A program made the translations under genes and the position numbers. Below, in pieces: positions 17,422 to 27,267 of a stretch of 64,000 nt of DNA; positions within the stretch are counted from its first letter, which is position 1, and each line of letters opens with the position of its first letter. This DNA comes from Rubrivivax sp. (GTDB lineage Bacteria; Pseudomonadota; Gammaproteobacteria; Burkholderiales; Burkholderiaceae_C), in NCBI GenBank assembly GCA_019635315.1, contig JAHBZT010000001.1:558001-622000 (forward strand), given 5' to 3'. The notes below the pieces were generated by a model. The model did not search any database and had not been told where the DNA came from. It saw nothing but the letters and a program-made list of their open reading frames with translations.

Positions 17422-19119
17422 TCAGTCCAGCGTCACTTCGGTGCGCACGGTGCCGGCCCGGTCGGCCGTGGCGGTCAGCGCGATCGCGCTGCCGCGTGCG
17501 CCGCGCACGACCCATTCGACGACGGCGCGGTCGCCGGTGATCTCGCGGCTGGGCAGGAAGGCCTGCAGCGAGCTCTTGGGCGCATGGCCCTCGAGGTGCG
17601 CGCCGACCACGCGTTCCTTGCCGGTGACCAGCTGCACGCCCGGCGGCAGGTGGATCTGGAAGACGGTGCCGCGCGCCGTCTTGCGCTCCAGCGCGCGCTT
17701 GCTCACGTAGCTGGGCAGGTAGCCGGCATTGGCGACCGCGAAGCGCACGCGCCAGGTGTCGTCGCCTAAAGCGCGCACCTCGGCGCGCAGCGGCTCCAGC
17801 TTCGGCAGGCTCAGCGCCAGCTGCATCAGCCAGCCCGGGAAGCGCGCCGCCTCGCGCTCGCGCAGCGCCGGCGGCGGGTTGCGCCAGTAGTTCATGCGGT
17901 CCCAGCCACCGAGCTCGACCATGCCCAGCTGCGGGTGGCGGTACGGGTACCAGTCGACATGCGCCTGGCCACCGCACTGCTCGTCGCTCCACTTCAGCAG
18001 CTTCAGGTCGTCCTCGACCGGGTGGTCGCGGTACCACTCGATCCACTGGTAGTCGGTGATGCCGGCCTCCTTGTTGGGGGCCCAGATCTCGACCGTCCAG
18101 AACAGCGCGCCCAGGTGCTCGTAGATCCAGTCCTGGGTGCCGGTGATGACCTGCTTGGGGTGGTACTTGAACTCGTGGTAGATGCTGATCGCCGGGTAGC
18201 CGGTCAGCTTCGCGCCGAGGTCCGACAGCCGCTTGTACATCCACAGGTCCTCGGGCGTCATGTCGTCGTCGGACTGCGTGCCCATGGGCCGCAGGATGAC
18301 GCCGCTGTGGGTGTGGAAGCTGACCGCGGCGCCGATGTTGGGGTGGCGCACGACGAAGTCGACCATCGCGCGCACCTCGGGCTCGCTGGTCGGGTAGGGG
18401 CCGGCGCCGGTCTGCTCGAACTCCTGGCGCCAGTAGGCCGGGAAGTTGCGGTTGAGGTCCAGCCCTTCCTTGTCCGGGTTGGCGGTGATCCTGATGCCGT
18501 CGAAGTTCATGAGCGTGCCCTCGGGCACGACGCGGTAGTACTCGCCGCCGAACTCGCCCGGCTCGCGCGCCACCATCAGCCGCGGGTCGGCCGCGCACTT
18601 CTTGTACGGGCCGTGCGGGTCGGGGATGCGCATGCTGAGCACGCGGCCGTCGCCGTCCACGTCCTCCACCGTGAGGCCGTCGACCGGCTCCTCGTCCCAG
18701 GGGTAGGGGCGGGTCGAGCTGCGGATGTGGCGCGGCCGGTCCGCGAGCGCGAGTTCGGCGCCGTCGGGGTTCAGGCGCGGCACGATGTAGACCGCGCGCG
18801 TGTCCAGCAGCTGGCGCGCCTGCGCGTCGCCGGCCTGGTAGTCGGCCACCAGCTTGTGCAGCCAGTACAGGCAGGCGGTGCAGGCGGTCAGCTCGGCGGC
18901 GTGGATGTTGCCGTCGATCCAGAACGCCGGCTTGTCGCTGTCCGGCCCGGTGTCCTGGTTGGTCAGCGTGACCAGCCAGATGTCGCGCCCCTCCCAGCTC
19001 TTGCCGATGGACTGCACCTGCACCAGCCGCGGCGCGGCGGTGGCGTAGTCGTGCAGCAGCCGGGTCAGTTCGGGGTGGCGGTAGAACTGGTCGAAGCGCG
19101 GAACGGGGATCGCGGACAT
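17422..19119 (-). CDS. M14-family zinc carboxypeptidase
   Basis: 565 residues. Zinc ligands HAAE (His73, Glu76) in NIHAAELTAC, a second His in the SFHTHSG segment, and a candidate catalytic Glu in WTVEIW identify a peptidase of the carboxypeptidase A clan. The catalytic domain covers about the first 400 residues; the remainder looks like a beta-rich C-terminal domain. There is no visible signal peptide, which is unusual because many M14 enzymes are secreted. It may therefore work on cytoplasmic peptides or muropeptides. It lies 29 bases upstream of the PAS kinase gene on the same strand. Confidence 0.88.
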   Translation of the reverse strand: MSAIPVPRFDQFYRHPELTRLLHDYATAAPRLVQVQSIGKSWEGRDIWLVTLTNQDTGPDSDKPAFWIDGNIHAAELTACTACLYWLHKLVADYQAGDAQARQLLDTRAVYIVPRLNPDGAELALADRPRHIRSSTRPYPWDEEPVDGLTVEDVDGDGRVLSMRIPDPHGPYKKCAADPRLMVAREPGEFGGEYYRVVPEGTLMNFDGIRITANPDKEGLDLNRNFPAYWRQEFEQTGAGPYPTSEPEVRAMVDFVVRHPNIGAAVSFHTHSGVILRPMGTQSDDDMTPEDLWMYKRLSDLGAKLTGYPAISIYHEFKYHPKQVITGTQDWIYEHLGALFWTVEIWAPNKEAGITDYQWIEWYRDHPVEDDLKLLKWSDEQCGGQAHVDWYPYRHPQLGMVELGGWDRMNYWRNPPPALREREAARFPGWLMQLALSLPKLEPLRAEVRALGDDTWRVRFAVANAGYLPSYVSKRALERKTARGTVFQIHLPPGVQLVTGKERVVGAHLEGHAPKSSLQAFLPSREITGDRAVVEWVVRGARGSAIALTATADRAGTVRTEVTLD

Positions 19120-19215
19120 GGGCGGCGGCGCAGGGGCCCGGGCGGGTCGGAACCGTCGATGCTACCCGCGCGGCGGCCCGCGCCCGGGCCGCAACGATCC
19201 GCGGCGCGACCTGGT

Positions 19216-20010
19216 TCACTGCCCCTTGAACAGGCCCTGGAAGTGGCGCGACACCGGCAGCCGCTCGGCGCGGCCGCGCAGCGTCAGGTGCATCTGGCCC
19301 TCGTCGACACGCACGGCGCTGGCGATGTGGCGGTGGTTGACGATCACGCTGCGGTGCACCTGCCAGAACGCCTTGGGGTCCAGCTGCGCCAGCAGTTCCT
19401 TGAGCGGCGTGCGGATCAGCGCCTCGCCCTCGGCGTGCACGACGCGCGTGTAGCGCGCGTCGGCCTCGAAGTAGACGACGTCCTCGACGCGGATCAGCCG
19501 CACCTCGCGCCCCACCGCGGCCTGCAGCACCGCCGGCGTCTCGCGTCGCGAGGCCGCCGCCGCCTCGGCGGCCAGGCGCGCCAGCAGGGCCTGCACCGCG
19601 TCGTCCCGGGCCGTGTCCTGCGGCGCGTGGTCGGGCGCCGCGGCGCTGCGCGTGCGCAGGCGCTGCACGGCCTGCGCCAGCCGCTCGCGGTCCACCGGCT
19701 TGAGCAGATAGTCCACCGCGCCGGCGTCGAAGGCCGCCAGCGCATGGTCGCCGAAGGCGCTGACGAAGACGACCTGCGCCCGCGTGCCGATGCGCTGTGC
19801 GACCTCGATGCCGCTCAGCCCCGGCATGCGGATGTCGAGGAAGGCGAAGGCCGGCTCGTGCTCCAGGAAGGCGTCCCAGGCGTCGACGCCGTTGGCCGCC
19901 GCGGCGACGATGCGCAGCTCGGGCCAGGCCGCCTGCAGCGCGGCGCGCAGCTGTTCGCGCGGGGCCTCCTCGTCGTCGGCGATCAGGGCGGTGGCGGGTG
20001 GCAGGGTCAT
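19216..20010 (-). CDS. LytTR-type response regulator
   Basis: 264 residues from ATG at 20010. Receiver domain with acidic pocket DDEE (12-15), phospho-acceptor Asp59 in FLDIRMPG, and the conserved Lys in LLKPVDRERL. A linker leads to a LytTR DNA-binding domain from about 160 (RLIRVEDVVYFEADARYTRVV, KAFWQVHRSVIVNHRHI). Its ATG overlaps the kinase stop as ATGA, so the two are translationally coupled. Resembles the AlgR/LytR group that controls envelope or motility genes. The target is not evident here. Confidence 0.93.
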   Translation of the reverse strand: MTLPPATALIADDEEAPREQLRAALQAAWPELRIVAAAANGVDAWDAFLEHEPAFAFLDIRMPGLSGIEVAQRIGTRAQVVFVSAFGDHALAAFDAGAVDYLLKPVDRERLAQAVQRLRTRSAAAPDHAPQDTARDDAVQALLARLAAEAAAASRRETPAVLQAAVGREVRLIRVEDVVYFEADARYTRVVHAEGEALIRTPLKELLAQLDPKAFWQVHRSVIVNHRHIASAVRVDEGQMHLTLRGRAERLPVSRHFQGLFKGQ

Positions 20011-21110
20011 CGCGCAGTCTCCGGAAGGTGCAGCGTCGCCACGCAGCCGCCCTGCGGTCCGCGGCCGAGCTGCAGCGAGGCGGCGGCACCCAGCGTCAGC
20101 GCGAGGCGCTCGCGCGCATTGGCCAGGCCGATGCCCTCGGTGTCGTCCGGCGCGGGGCCGGGGCCGTCGTCGGCGACCTCGACGCACACGCCGGCGGCGT
20201 CGCGCCGGGCCGCGATGCACACGCGGCCACCGGCCAGGCGCGGCTCGATGCCGTGCTCGACCGCATTCTCGGCCAGCGTCAGCAGCAGCCCCGGGGGCAG
20301 CGGCGTGGCCCGCAGCGCGGGCGGCACGTCGACCTCGAAGGCCAGCCGCGTGCCCAGCCGCGCCTGCATGACCTGCAGGTAGCGCGTGGTGGCCTCCAGC
20401 TCGTCGGCCAGCGGGTGCAGCGCGCGCTGGAACATCGGCAGCGTGGCGCGCAGGTAACCGGTCAGCGCCTCCAGCAGCGAGGCCGCACGCGGGTCCTGCG
20501 TCTGCACCCAGTGCTGCACCGAGGCCAGCGTGTTGAACAGGAAGTGCGGCTCGAGCTGCGCGCTGGCCAGGCGCTGCGCCATCTCGACCGATTTCGCGCG
20601 TTCGTCGAGCTCGCGCAGCCGCATCTCGATGTAGTGGTGGCGGTGCACGATGACGAACCACAGCCCCAGCGTGCCCATCAGCAGCAGCAGCATCAGTGCC
20701 ATCGCGGCCTGGCGGTCCAGCCGCGCGGGCATGCCGAGGTTCAGGCCCAGCCCCAGGCCGGCGGCCAGGGGCACCAGGAAGTACAGCAGGCGCGCGGTGC
20801 GGCTGCTGGGGTCCTCCCAGGCCTGCCAGCCGGCCAACAGCAGCGCGGCCATGCAGCCGAACATGACCAGCGGATACCACCAGGGCACGCCGGCGCCGCG
20901 CCCGAACAGCAGCGCGAGGCCGCCGACGATGGCCAGGTTCAGCGCGACCGTGGCGACCAGCGTCGGGTTCGGCGTGCGCGGCACCGCGCGCTGCAGCTCG
21001 GCGGCGGTGAAGCGCCGGCGCGGAAACAGCATGAAGACGACGCGCCAGTCGACGGCGCGCCAGTCGAACCAGCGCAACGGCGCGGGACCGGGGGCGGGGA
21101 GCGAGGCCAT
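20007..21110 (-). CDS. LytS/AlgZ-like sensor histidine kinase
   Basis: 367 residues with four predicted membrane helices at about 50-70, 79-97, 107-126 and 134-155. A HisKA_5-type domain follows with EPHFLFNTLASVQHW (phospho-acceptor His189) and an HATPase core with LAENAVEHGI and GIGLANARERL. It is the cognate partner of the LytTR regulator overlapping its 3' end. No extracytoplasmic domain is large enough for a classical ligand pocket, so it probably senses a membrane or envelope state. Confidence 0.92.
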   Translation of the reverse strand: MASLPAPGPAPLRWFDWRAVDWRVVFMLFPRRRFTAAELQRAVPRTPNPTLVATVALNLAIVGGLALLFGRGAGVPWWYPLVMFGCMAALLLAGWQAWEDPSSRTARLLYFLVPLAAGLGLGLNLGMPARLDRQAAMALMLLLLMGTLGLWFVIVHRHHYIEMRLRELDERAKSVEMAQRLASAQLEPHFLFNTLASVQHWVQTQDPRAASLLEALTGYLRATLPMFQRALHPLADELEATTRYLQVMQARLGTRLAFEVDVPPALRATPLPPGLLLTLAENAVEHGIEPRLAGGRVCIAARRDAAGVCVEVADDGPGPAPDDTEGIGLANARERLALTLGAAASLQLGRGPQGGCVATLHLPETAR

Positions 21111-21219
21111 GCGGCAGTCTAGGCGCCGGCGGCCGCGGCACCGTCCGCGCCCGCACGAAGTGCCGGGCGGGACGCCCGAGCTGCACGGGCACCGGCGCGA
21201 ACGGCGCTGGCCCGGCCGC

Positions 21220-21954
21220 TCAGCGCGTCTGGCGCGCGCTCATCACGACGACGTTGGGCACCGGCAGGCAGTCGGTGCCGCCGCCGAAGAAGTTCGGCCA
21301 CACGCTGCAAGGCGCGGTCTGCGCGGCCGCGACGACGTTCGTGCCCGCGGTGACGGTGCCGAAGACCGCGTAGCCGAACTGGGTGGCCGTGCCGTCGAGG
21401 AACAGGTTGTCGCGCAGGTTGATGAAGAACTGGCTGGTCGCCGAATTCGGCTGGTTGGTGCGCGCCATCGCCACCGTCCAGCGCAGGTTGGACAGCCCGT
21501 TGCGGTCCTCGAGCGCGATCGGCGCATTGGTCGGCTTGAGGGCCGGCAGCGTGGCCGACACGTTCACCGGCGCGGCATAGCCGCCACCCTGCAGCACGAA
21601 GTCGCGCGCATGGCGGTGGAAGATGGTGCAGTTGTAGAAGCCCGCATTCACGTAGGCGAGGAAGTTCGCCACCGTGACCGGGGCCGCGGTCGGGTTCAGC
21701 GTGATGACGATGTCGCCGGTGACGCCGGCGCCGTTGTTCAGCGTCATCGTCACCTGCGGCGGGTCAGCGCCCGGGGCCGGCGCCGGCGGCGGCGGCGACG
21801 CCACGCAGGTGGGCGTCGGCGGGGGCGGCGGCGCCGGCGGCGAGCCGGCGTCGCCACCGCCGCCGCCGCAGGCCGAGAGGGCGAGCACGCCGAAGAGCAG
21901 GGTCAGGGTGGCCTTCGGGCCGACCGGTGTCGCGGTGGTGGCTTGAGCTTGCAT
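21220..21954 (-). CDS. Peptidyl-prolyl isomerase (cyclophilin) lipoprotein
   Basis: 244 residues from ATG at 21954, preceded by TGGAGA. The N-terminus is a type II signal with lipobox LSAC (Cys29), followed by a Gly- and Pro-rich tether (about 30-65, including PPAPPPPPTP). The cyclophilin domain starts near 65 with APVTVANFLAYV, CTIFHRHARDFVLQGGG, ARTNQPNSATSQFFINL and a Phe-Gly-Tyr-Ala-Val-Phe-Gly segment, all typical of PpiA/PpiB. Anchored in the inner or outer membrane facing the periplasm, it would assist proline isomerisation of exported proteins. Four Cys, including pairs near the C-terminus, may form disulfides. Confidence 0.92.
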   Translation of the reverse strand: MQAQATTATPVGPKATLTLLFGVLALSACGGGGGDAGSPPAPPPPPTPTCVASPPPPAPAPGADPPQVTMTLNNGAGVTGDIVITLNPTAAPVTVANFLAYVNAGFYNCTIFHRHARDFVLQGGGYAAPVNVSATLPALKPTNAPIALEDRNGLSNLRWTVAMARTNQPNSATSQFFINLRDNLFLDGTATQFGYAVFGTVTAGTNVVAAAQTAPCSVWPNFFGGGTDCLPVPNVVVMSARQTR

Positions 21955-22022
21955 CGTGTCTCCAGGGATCGGACGGTGAGCGGCCCGGCCCCGCGGGCGC
22001 GGGGCGGTGGCCGCTCGCTCTC

Positions 22023-23288
22023 TCACTCGAACATCAGCTTGGCGATGCCGCGCCAGCTGAACAGGCGGCCGGGGTTCTGCTTCTCCTCCAGCACCAGCGA
22101 CAGCCGGTTCAGGATGCGCGGGCTCTTGCGCGCGCGCCAGATGACCAGGTCGGTCAGCCAGGGACGGTGGTTGATGTGGCTGGCGGTCTCGTAGAGGTCG
22201 AACTTGGGCTTCAGTTCCCGCAGCGACGTTTCGTAACGCGCGGTGATCGCCGCGTCGTCGTCGGCCGCCGCCCGGGCGATCCAACGGCCGCCGGCGAGCA
22301 GGGCCTCGCCGGCCAGCAGCCCGGTCTCCATGGCCTTGCCGATGCCCTCGCCGCTGAAGGCGTAGGTGCTGCCGGCGGCCTCGCCGGTGACGAGCACACC
22401 GGGGCGCGACCAGCGCGCGCCCAGCAGCGAGCAGCGCAGCGGCGCGCCCTCCAGGCGGCCCTGCAGCGTGCCGCCTTCCATCAGCTCGCGCGCCGGCGCG
22501 TAGACGACGCAGAAGTCGTCGAACATGCGCCGCAGGTTGACGTCCTGCATGCGGCCGCGGCCGTCGTCCTGCGTGACATGGCTGCCGGTGAGGCCGGCGC
22601 CGATGTTGAAGACGCCGCCCGGCGCCGGGAAGATCCACCCGTAGCCGCCCTTCAGCCGCGGGTGCCAGACCAGTTGCAGCTGCGTGATGCGGCCGACCAG
22701 GCCCTCGTGCTTCACGTAGCCGCGCAGCGCGACGCCGCTGGGCGTGCGGCGCTCGCACATGCCGGCGGCGATCAGCGCGGCCGGCACCGCGCCGGTGGCC
22801 ATCACGACCCAGCGTGCGGCGACCGCGTGCTCGGCGCCGCCGGCCTTCAGCGTGGCACCGACGACGCGGCCGCCGTCCTCCAGCGGCGCGACGAAGCGTA
22901 CCGGTGTCGCCAGCCGCGCGCCGGCGCGCTGCGCGGCGCGCACCAGCACATGGTCGAGCTGCCGCCGTGGCAGCACCGACAGCGTGCCCGGCACGTCGAC
23001 ATGGCCACCGCGCGGACCGGTGCAGCGCACGTGGCGCACCGGCTGCGCCAGTGCCGCGACCTCGTCAGCCACGCCCAGGCGGCGCAGCGCGGCATGCGCG
23101 TCGGGGATCAGGCCGTCGCCGCAGACCTTGTCGCGCGGGAAGTCGTGTTGGTCGACCAGCAGCACGTCCGCGCCCGCGGCGGCCAGGCGCTGCGCGCAGG
23201 CGCTGCCGGCGGGGCCGGCGCCGACGACCAGCACGTCGCAGCGCGCGGGCAGCGCAGGGATCGTGGTCGTGGCGTCGGTGTCGTCCAT
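22023..23288 (-). CDS. Geranylgeranyl reductase-like FAD-dependent oxidoreductase
   Basis: 421 residues from ATG at 23288. FAD-binding Rossmann motif VVGAGPAGSA at 21-30, the DKVCGDGL segment near 57 typical of geranylgeranyl-reductase-family flavoproteins, and GEAAGSTYAFSGEGIGKAMETG near 320. Members reduce isoprenoid chains of quinones, chlorophylls or lipids. The substrate cannot be read here; no pigment genes are nearby. It is divergent from the DksA-like gene across about 200 bases. Confidence 0.85.
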   Translation of the reverse strand: MDDTDATTTIPALPARCDVLVVGAGPAGSACAQRLAAAGADVLLVDQHDFPRDKVCGDGLIPDAHAALRRLGVADEVAALAQPVRHVRCTGPRGGHVDVPGTLSVLPRRQLDHVLVRAAQRAGARLATPVRFVAPLEDGGRVVGATLKAGGAEHAVAARWVVMATGAVPAALIAAGMCERRTPSGVALRGYVKHEGLVGRITQLQLVWHPRLKGGYGWIFPAPGGVFNIGAGLTGSHVTQDDGRGRMQDVNLRRMFDDFCVVYAPARELMEGGTLQGRLEGAPLRCSLLGARWSRPGVLVTGEAAGSTYAFSGEGIGKAMETGLLAGEALLAGGRWIARAAADDDAAITARYETSLRELKPKFDLYETASHINHRPWLTDLVIWRARKSPRILNRLSLVLEEKQNPGRLFSWRGIAKLMFE

Positions 23289-23486
23289 CGGGGGCCTGCC
23301 CTCGCGGGGGCGCGGGCGCGGCGGCGTGCAAAGGCGCGGATTGTAGGCAGCGCCCGCTGGCCGCCCTGGGGCGAGCCGGCCCCGGGCCGGCGCCGCCGCG
23401 CTGCCGGCCGGCGCTTGACGTGTCGCAAGCCGGTGCGGCGCGCGGCAGGGCATCATGGGCATCAACCGAAGAAGGAGACGATGCCG

Positions 23487-23867
23487 ATGAGCGAGCACCT
23501 CACCGCCGGGCAGCGCGCGCTGCTGCAGGCCGAACTGCAGCAGCGCCAGCGTGCGCTGGCCACGCAGCTGGCCGAGCACCTGCGCGGGCAGACGCGCGTC
23601 GAGCGCGCCGCCGAGCGGCTGGCGCAGGATGCCGACGACGCGCCGCAGCGTGCGCCCGAACTGGCGATGACGGCCGCGCTGACCGACCGCGAGCAGCGCG
23701 AGCTCGATGCCGTCGCCGCCGCGCTGCAGCGCCTGGCCGACGGCGGGTACGGGAGCTGCGCCGACTGCGGCACCGGGATCCCCTTCGACCGCCTGAAGGC
23801 CGAGCCCTGGGCATTGCGCTGCGTGGACTGCGAGAGCGCGCACGAACGAAGCACCCGGCGTGCCTGA
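23487..23867 (+). CDS. DksA/TraR C4 zinc-finger protein
   Basis: 126 residues from ATG at 23487, nine bases after AAGGAG (23472-23477); an in-frame ATG at 23481 is only three bases from it. N-terminal coiled-coil region (about 5-85, rich in Gln, Ala, Glu and Arg) followed by a zinc finger with CADC (91-94) and CVDC (112-115). Relatives bind the RNA polymerase secondary channel with ppGpp or act as small stress regulators. It lacks the DxxDxA tip motif in an obvious form, so a role different from DksA proper is likely. Confidence 0.88.
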   Translation: MSEHLTAGQRALLQAELQQRQRALATQLAEHLRGQTRVERAAERLAQDADDAPQRAPELAMTAALTDREQRELDAVAAALQRLADGGYGSCADCGTGIPFDRLKAEPWALRCVDCESAHERSTRRA

Positions 23868-23915
23868 AGCGCCGCGGGCCGACCGCCGATTTCCCCATCA
23901 CCCGAGGACAAGCCG

Positions 23916-24296
23916 ATGACGATGTTCCATGCCGTGGTCCAGATCGACCACCACCAGGCCCAGGTGCTGCAGTTCGACGCCGAGCATGTGCAGGCCGCGA
24001 AGGTCAAGGCACACACCCACCACACGCGCCAGCACCAGAGCCAGGTGCGCAGCGAGCACGAATTCTTCGGCCATGTCTGCGACGCGCTGGACGGCATCGC
24101 CGAGGTGCTGGTCACCGGCGGCAAGACGGCGCTGGCGGACTTCCGGCACTACGTCGAGAAGCACCGCCCGCACACCGCGCCGCGCATCGTCGGCTGGGAG
24201 ACGGTCGACCATCCGACCGAAGGCCAGCTGGTCGCGCTGGCGCGCCAGTACTTCCTGAAGTACGACCGCATGGCCGGCGTGCCGACGCCGACCTGA
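23916..24296 (+). CDS. eRF1-domain-like conserved protein ('translational machinery protein')
   Basis: 126 residues. It starts FHAVVQIDHHQAQVLQF, contains the His-rich KAHTHHTRQHQSQVRSEHEFF and ends with VGWETVDHPTEGQLVALARQYF. I recognise this as the short protein often named translational machinery protein in proteobacteria, related to domain 3 of archaeal/eukaryotic release factor eRF1 and to Pelota. The biochemical role is not established; ribosome rescue or hibernation is a guess from the fold. ATG at 23916 or 23922 can be the start. It sits 48 bases after the DksA-like gene and 14 before the HIT gene, suggesting a small stress-linked cluster. Confidence 0.7.
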   Translation: MTMFHAVVQIDHHQAQVLQFDAEHVQAAKVKAHTHHTRQHQSQVRSEHEFFGHVCDALDGIAEVLVTGGKTALADFRHYVEKHRPHTAPRIVGWETVDHPTEGQLVALARQYFLKYDRMAGVPTPT

Positions 24297-24310
24297 GCAC
24301 GCATACCGCG

Positions 24311-24733
24311 ATGGCCACCGTCTTCGAGCGGTTGCTGGCCGGCGAACTGCCCTGCGCGAAGCTGTTCGAGGACGAGCATGTCTTCGCGTTCATGGACGCC
24401 GGCCAGGTCAACGACGGCCACGTCATCGTCGCGACCCGGCGGCCGGTCGCGACGCTGATGGAGGCCAGCGAGGCCGAGGCCGCGGCGCTGATGCGCGCCG
24501 CGCGCCGCGTCGCGATCGCCGTCGAGCAGGTCTTCGCACCGGCCGGCGTGACGGTGCTGCAGGCCAACCGGCCGGCGGGCTGGCAGACCGTGCCGCACCT
24601 GCACCTGCACGTGCTGCCGCGCTGGCCCGACGATGGCGTCGGCCTCGTGTGGCCGCGCAGGGAACCCGGCATCGAGCGCCTGCGCGAACTGGCGGCGAAG
24701 CTGGCGCCGGCGCTCGCGCCGCCGGCGCGCTGA
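24311..24733 (+). CDS. HIT-family nucleotide hydrolase
   Basis: 140 residues. The histidine-triad motif HLHLHVLPRW is at 96-105 (catalytic His98/His100 region), with NDGHVIVATRRPVATL near 34-50 as in the Hint/GalT superfamily. Enzymes of this group hydrolyse adenosine phosphoramidates or dinucleoside polyphosphates. It is probably translated from the same transcript as the two genes before it. Its stop lies one base from the stop of the convergent small membrane protein. Confidence 0.92.
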   Translation: MATVFERLLAGELPCAKLFEDEHVFAFMDAGQVNDGHVIVATRRPVATLMEASEAEAAALMRAARRVAIAVEQVFAPAGVTVLQANRPAGWQTVPHLHLHVLPRWPDDGVGLVWPRREPGIERLRELAAKLAPALAPPAR

Positions 24734-24734
24734 C

Positions 24735-24989
24735 TCAGCGCCGCTGTCGCGCCCGGCGCAGCAGCCGCCAGGCCAGCAGCGCCGGCGGCGTGGCGTGGAA
24801 GAAGAGGTCGAAGATGTCGATCGGCCGCACCAGTGTGCCGGCGGCGAGCATCTTCAGCTTCTCCCACAGGTGCGGCTCGGGCACGAGCGGCGCCACCGCC
24901 ATCCAGGCCGCGACGACGGCCAGCAGCGGCAGCGGCACGCGGTCCAGCCAGCGGCCGGCGCGCTCGACCAGCCCGACGTCGGCCGCCAT
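24735..24989 (-). CDS. Conserved small membrane protein
   Basis: 84 residues from ATG at 24989. Two hydrophobic segments (about 17-35 and 63-75) flank a conserved-looking centre PEPHLWEKLKMLAAGTLVRPIDIFDLFFH, and the C-terminus is very basic. I recognise this pattern from small proteins of unknown function in beta- and gamma-proteobacteria, sometimes labelled RND transporter without support. It lies 17 bases downstream of malate synthase and is likely in the same transcript. Confidence 0.72.
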   Translation of the reverse strand: MAADVGLVERAGRWLDRVPLPLLAVVAAWMAVAPLVPEPHLWEKLKMLAAGTLVRPIDIFDLFFHATPPALLAWRLLRRARQRR

Positions 24990-25006
24990 TGCCCGTGGCG
25001 GCGGCT

Positions 25007-27223
25007 TCAGGCCGCGGCCTTCTTCTTCAGCCGCCAGGCATGCAGCAGCGGCTCGGTGTAGCCGGCCGGCTGCTCCAGGCCCTTGAAGACCAGGTCCAGC
25101 GCGGCGCGGTAGGCGTGGCTGGTCTCCCAGCGACCCGCCATCGGCTCGTACAGCGGGTCGCCGGCATTCTGGCCGTCGACCACCGCGGCCATGCGGCGGA
25201 AGGTGGCATGCACCTGCTCGGCGCTGACCACGCCGTGCAGCAGCCAGTTGGCGATGTGCTGGCTGCTGATGCGCAGCGTCGCGCGGTCCTCCATCAGCCC
25301 GACGCCGTTGATGTCCGGCACCTTGGAACAGCCCACGCCCTGGTCGATCCAGCGCACCACGTAGCCCAGGATGCCCTGCACGTTGTTGTCCAGCTCCTGC
25401 TGGCGCTGCTCGGGCGTCCAGTCGGCCCGTGCGACCACCGGCACCGTCAGCAGCCCGGACAGCAGCGCTTCGCGCTCGGCACGCGCGTCGATGCGTTCCA
25501 TCTGCTCCTGCACCGCGGCCACGTCGACCTGGTGGTAGTGCAGCGCATGCAGCGTCGCCGCGGTCGGGCTCGGCACCCAGGCGGTATTGGCGCCGGCCTG
25601 CGGGTGCGCCACCTTCTGCTGCAGCATCGCGGCCATCAGGTCGGGCATCGCCCACATGCCCTTGCCGATCTGCGCGCGCCCGCGCAGGCCGCAGGCCAGG
25701 CCGACGAGCACGTTGTTGCGCTCGTAGGCCTGGATCCATTCGCTGCTCTTCATGTCGCCCTTGCGCCGCATCGGGCCGGCGTGCATCGCGGTGTGCATCT
25801 CGTCGCCGGTGCGGTCCAGGAAGCCGGTGTTGATGAAGGCCACGCGGCTGGCCGCCGCGGCGATGCAGGCCTGCAGGTTGACGCTGGTGCGCCGCTCCTC
25901 GTCCATGATGCCCAGCTTGACCGTGCTCTCGGGCAGGCCCAGCAGCTGCTCGACGCGGCCGAACAGCTCGCTGGCAAAGGCCACCTCGGCCGGGCCGTGC
26001 ATCTTTGGCTTGACGATGTAGACCGAGCCCGCGCGCGAGTTGACGATGGCCTCGCCCGCACCTTGTTCGTTCGGCAGCGCGCCATGGCGCTGCAGGTCGT
26101 GCAGCGCGATCGCCGTCGTGACCACGGCGTCGAGGATGCCCTCGGGGATCTCGCGGCCGTCCGCCCCCCACAGCACCGCCGGGTTGCTCATCAGGTGGCC
26201 GACATTGCGCAGGAACATCAGGCTGCGGCCGTGCAGCACCACCTCGCCGCGGCCGTCCGGCGCGTGGTAGCGGCGGTCGGGGTTGAGGCCGCGCGTGAAG
26301 GTCTTGCCGCCCTTGGTCACCGGCTCGGTCAGCGTGCCCTTCAGGATGCCCAGCCAGTTGCGGTAGCCCAGCACCTTGTCCTCGGCGTCGACCGCGGCGA
26401 CCGAGTCCTCGAGGTCGAGGATGGTCGACAGCGCCGCCTCCAGCACGAGGTCGGCGACGCCGGCGGGGTCGGCACGCCCGATGGCCGTGCTGCGGTCGAT
26501 GCGGATGTCCACGTGCAGCCCGTGGTGGCGCAACAGCACCGACGACGGCGCCGCGGCATCGCCCTGGTAGCCGACGAAGGCGGTCGCATCCTTCAGCCCG
26601 ACGACATGACCCCCCTTCAGCGTGACGGCCAGGCGGCCGCCGTCGACGCGGTACAGCGTCGCGTCGGCATGCCGGCCCGCGGCCAGCGGCGCGGCGCGGT
26701 CCAGGAACTCGCGCGCGAAGGCGATCACGCGCGCGCCGCGCGCCGGGTTGTAGGCGCCGCCGCGCTCGGCGCCGCCGTCCTCGGGGATCGCGTCGGTGCC
26801 GTACAGCGCGTCGTACAGCGAGCCCCAGCGTGCATTGGCGGCATTCAGCGCATAACGGGCATTGAGGATGGGCACCACCAGCTGCGGGCCGGCCTGCTGC
26901 GCCAGTTCGGCGTCGACGTTCGCGGTCGTTGCGCGCGCGCCCTCGGGCACCGGCTGCAGGTAGCCGATGCGTTCGAGGAAGGCGCGGTAGCCGGCGGCAT
27001 CGGCGATCGGTCCCGGGTGCGCGCGGTGCCAGGCGTCGATCTCGGCCTGCAGGCGGTCGCGTTCGGCCAGCAGCGCGGCATTCTTCGGCGCCAGGTCGCG
27101 CACGATGGCGTCGAAGCCGGCCCAGAAGCGGTCGCGCTCGACGCCGGTGCCGGGCAGCACCTCGTCGTCGATGAAGCGGAGCAGGCGGTCGTCGACCTGC
27201 AGGCCGTGGAGGGTGGTGCGCAT
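25007..27223 (-). CDS. glcB: Malate synthase G
   Basis: 738 residues, the size of the single-domain-plus-insert G isoform (about 720-730). It condenses glyoxylate with acetyl-CoA to malate in the glyoxylate bypass or glycolate use. Characteristic segments: [76 protein letters not shown] and [14 protein letters not shown]. The start at 27223 gives [14 protein letters not shown], normal for the family. A haloacid dehalogenase gene lies 44 bases upstream and a LysR regulator is divergent beyond it. Haloacetate dehalogenation gives glycolate, which feeds this enzyme, so the pair makes metabolic sense. Confidence 0.96.
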   Translation of the reverse strand: MRTTLHGLQVDDRLLRFIDDEVLPGTGVERDRFWAGFDAIVRDLAPKNAALLAERDRLQAEIDAWHRAHPGPIADAAGYRAFLERIGYLQPVPEGARATTANVDAELAQQAGPQLVVPILNARYALNAANARWGSLYDALYGTDAIPEDGGAERGGAYNPARGARVIAFAREFLDRAAPLAAGRHADATLYRVDGGRLAVTLKGGHVVGLKDATAFVGYQGDAAAPSSVLLRHHGLHVDIRIDRSTAIGRADPAGVADLVLEAALSTILDLEDSVAAVDAEDKVLGYRNWLGILKGTLTEPVTKGGKTFTRGLNPDRRYHAPDGRGEVVLHGRSLMFLRNVGHLMSNPAVLWGADGREIPEGILDAVVTTAIALHDLQRHGALPNEQGAGEAIVNSRAGSVYIVKPKMHGPAEVAFASELFGRVEQLLGLPESTVKLGIMDEERRTSVNLQACIAAAASRVAFINTGFLDRTGDEMHTAMHAGPMRRKGDMKSSEWIQAYERNNVLVGLACGLRGRAQIGKGMWAMPDLMAAMLQQKVAHPQAGANTAWVPSPTAATLHALHYHQVDVAAVQEQMERIDARAEREALLSGLLTVPVVARADWTPEQRQQELDNNVQGILGYVVRWIDQGVGCSKVPDINGVGLMEDRATLRISSQHIANWLLHGVVSAEQVHATFRRMAAVVDGQNAGDPLYEPMAGRWETSHAYRAALDLVFKGLEQPAGYTEPLLHAWRLKKKAAA

Positions 27224-27267
27224 GGCGGGCTCCGGATGTCGAGAGGAAAGAAGGGCTGCCGGCCGCG

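Noticed and set aside
17393..20089. Apparent extension of the PAS kinase frame through the M14 and LytTR genes
   Set aside because: The extension is a shadow of the M14 and response-regulator genes in another frame; homology to kinases begins only at 17392.
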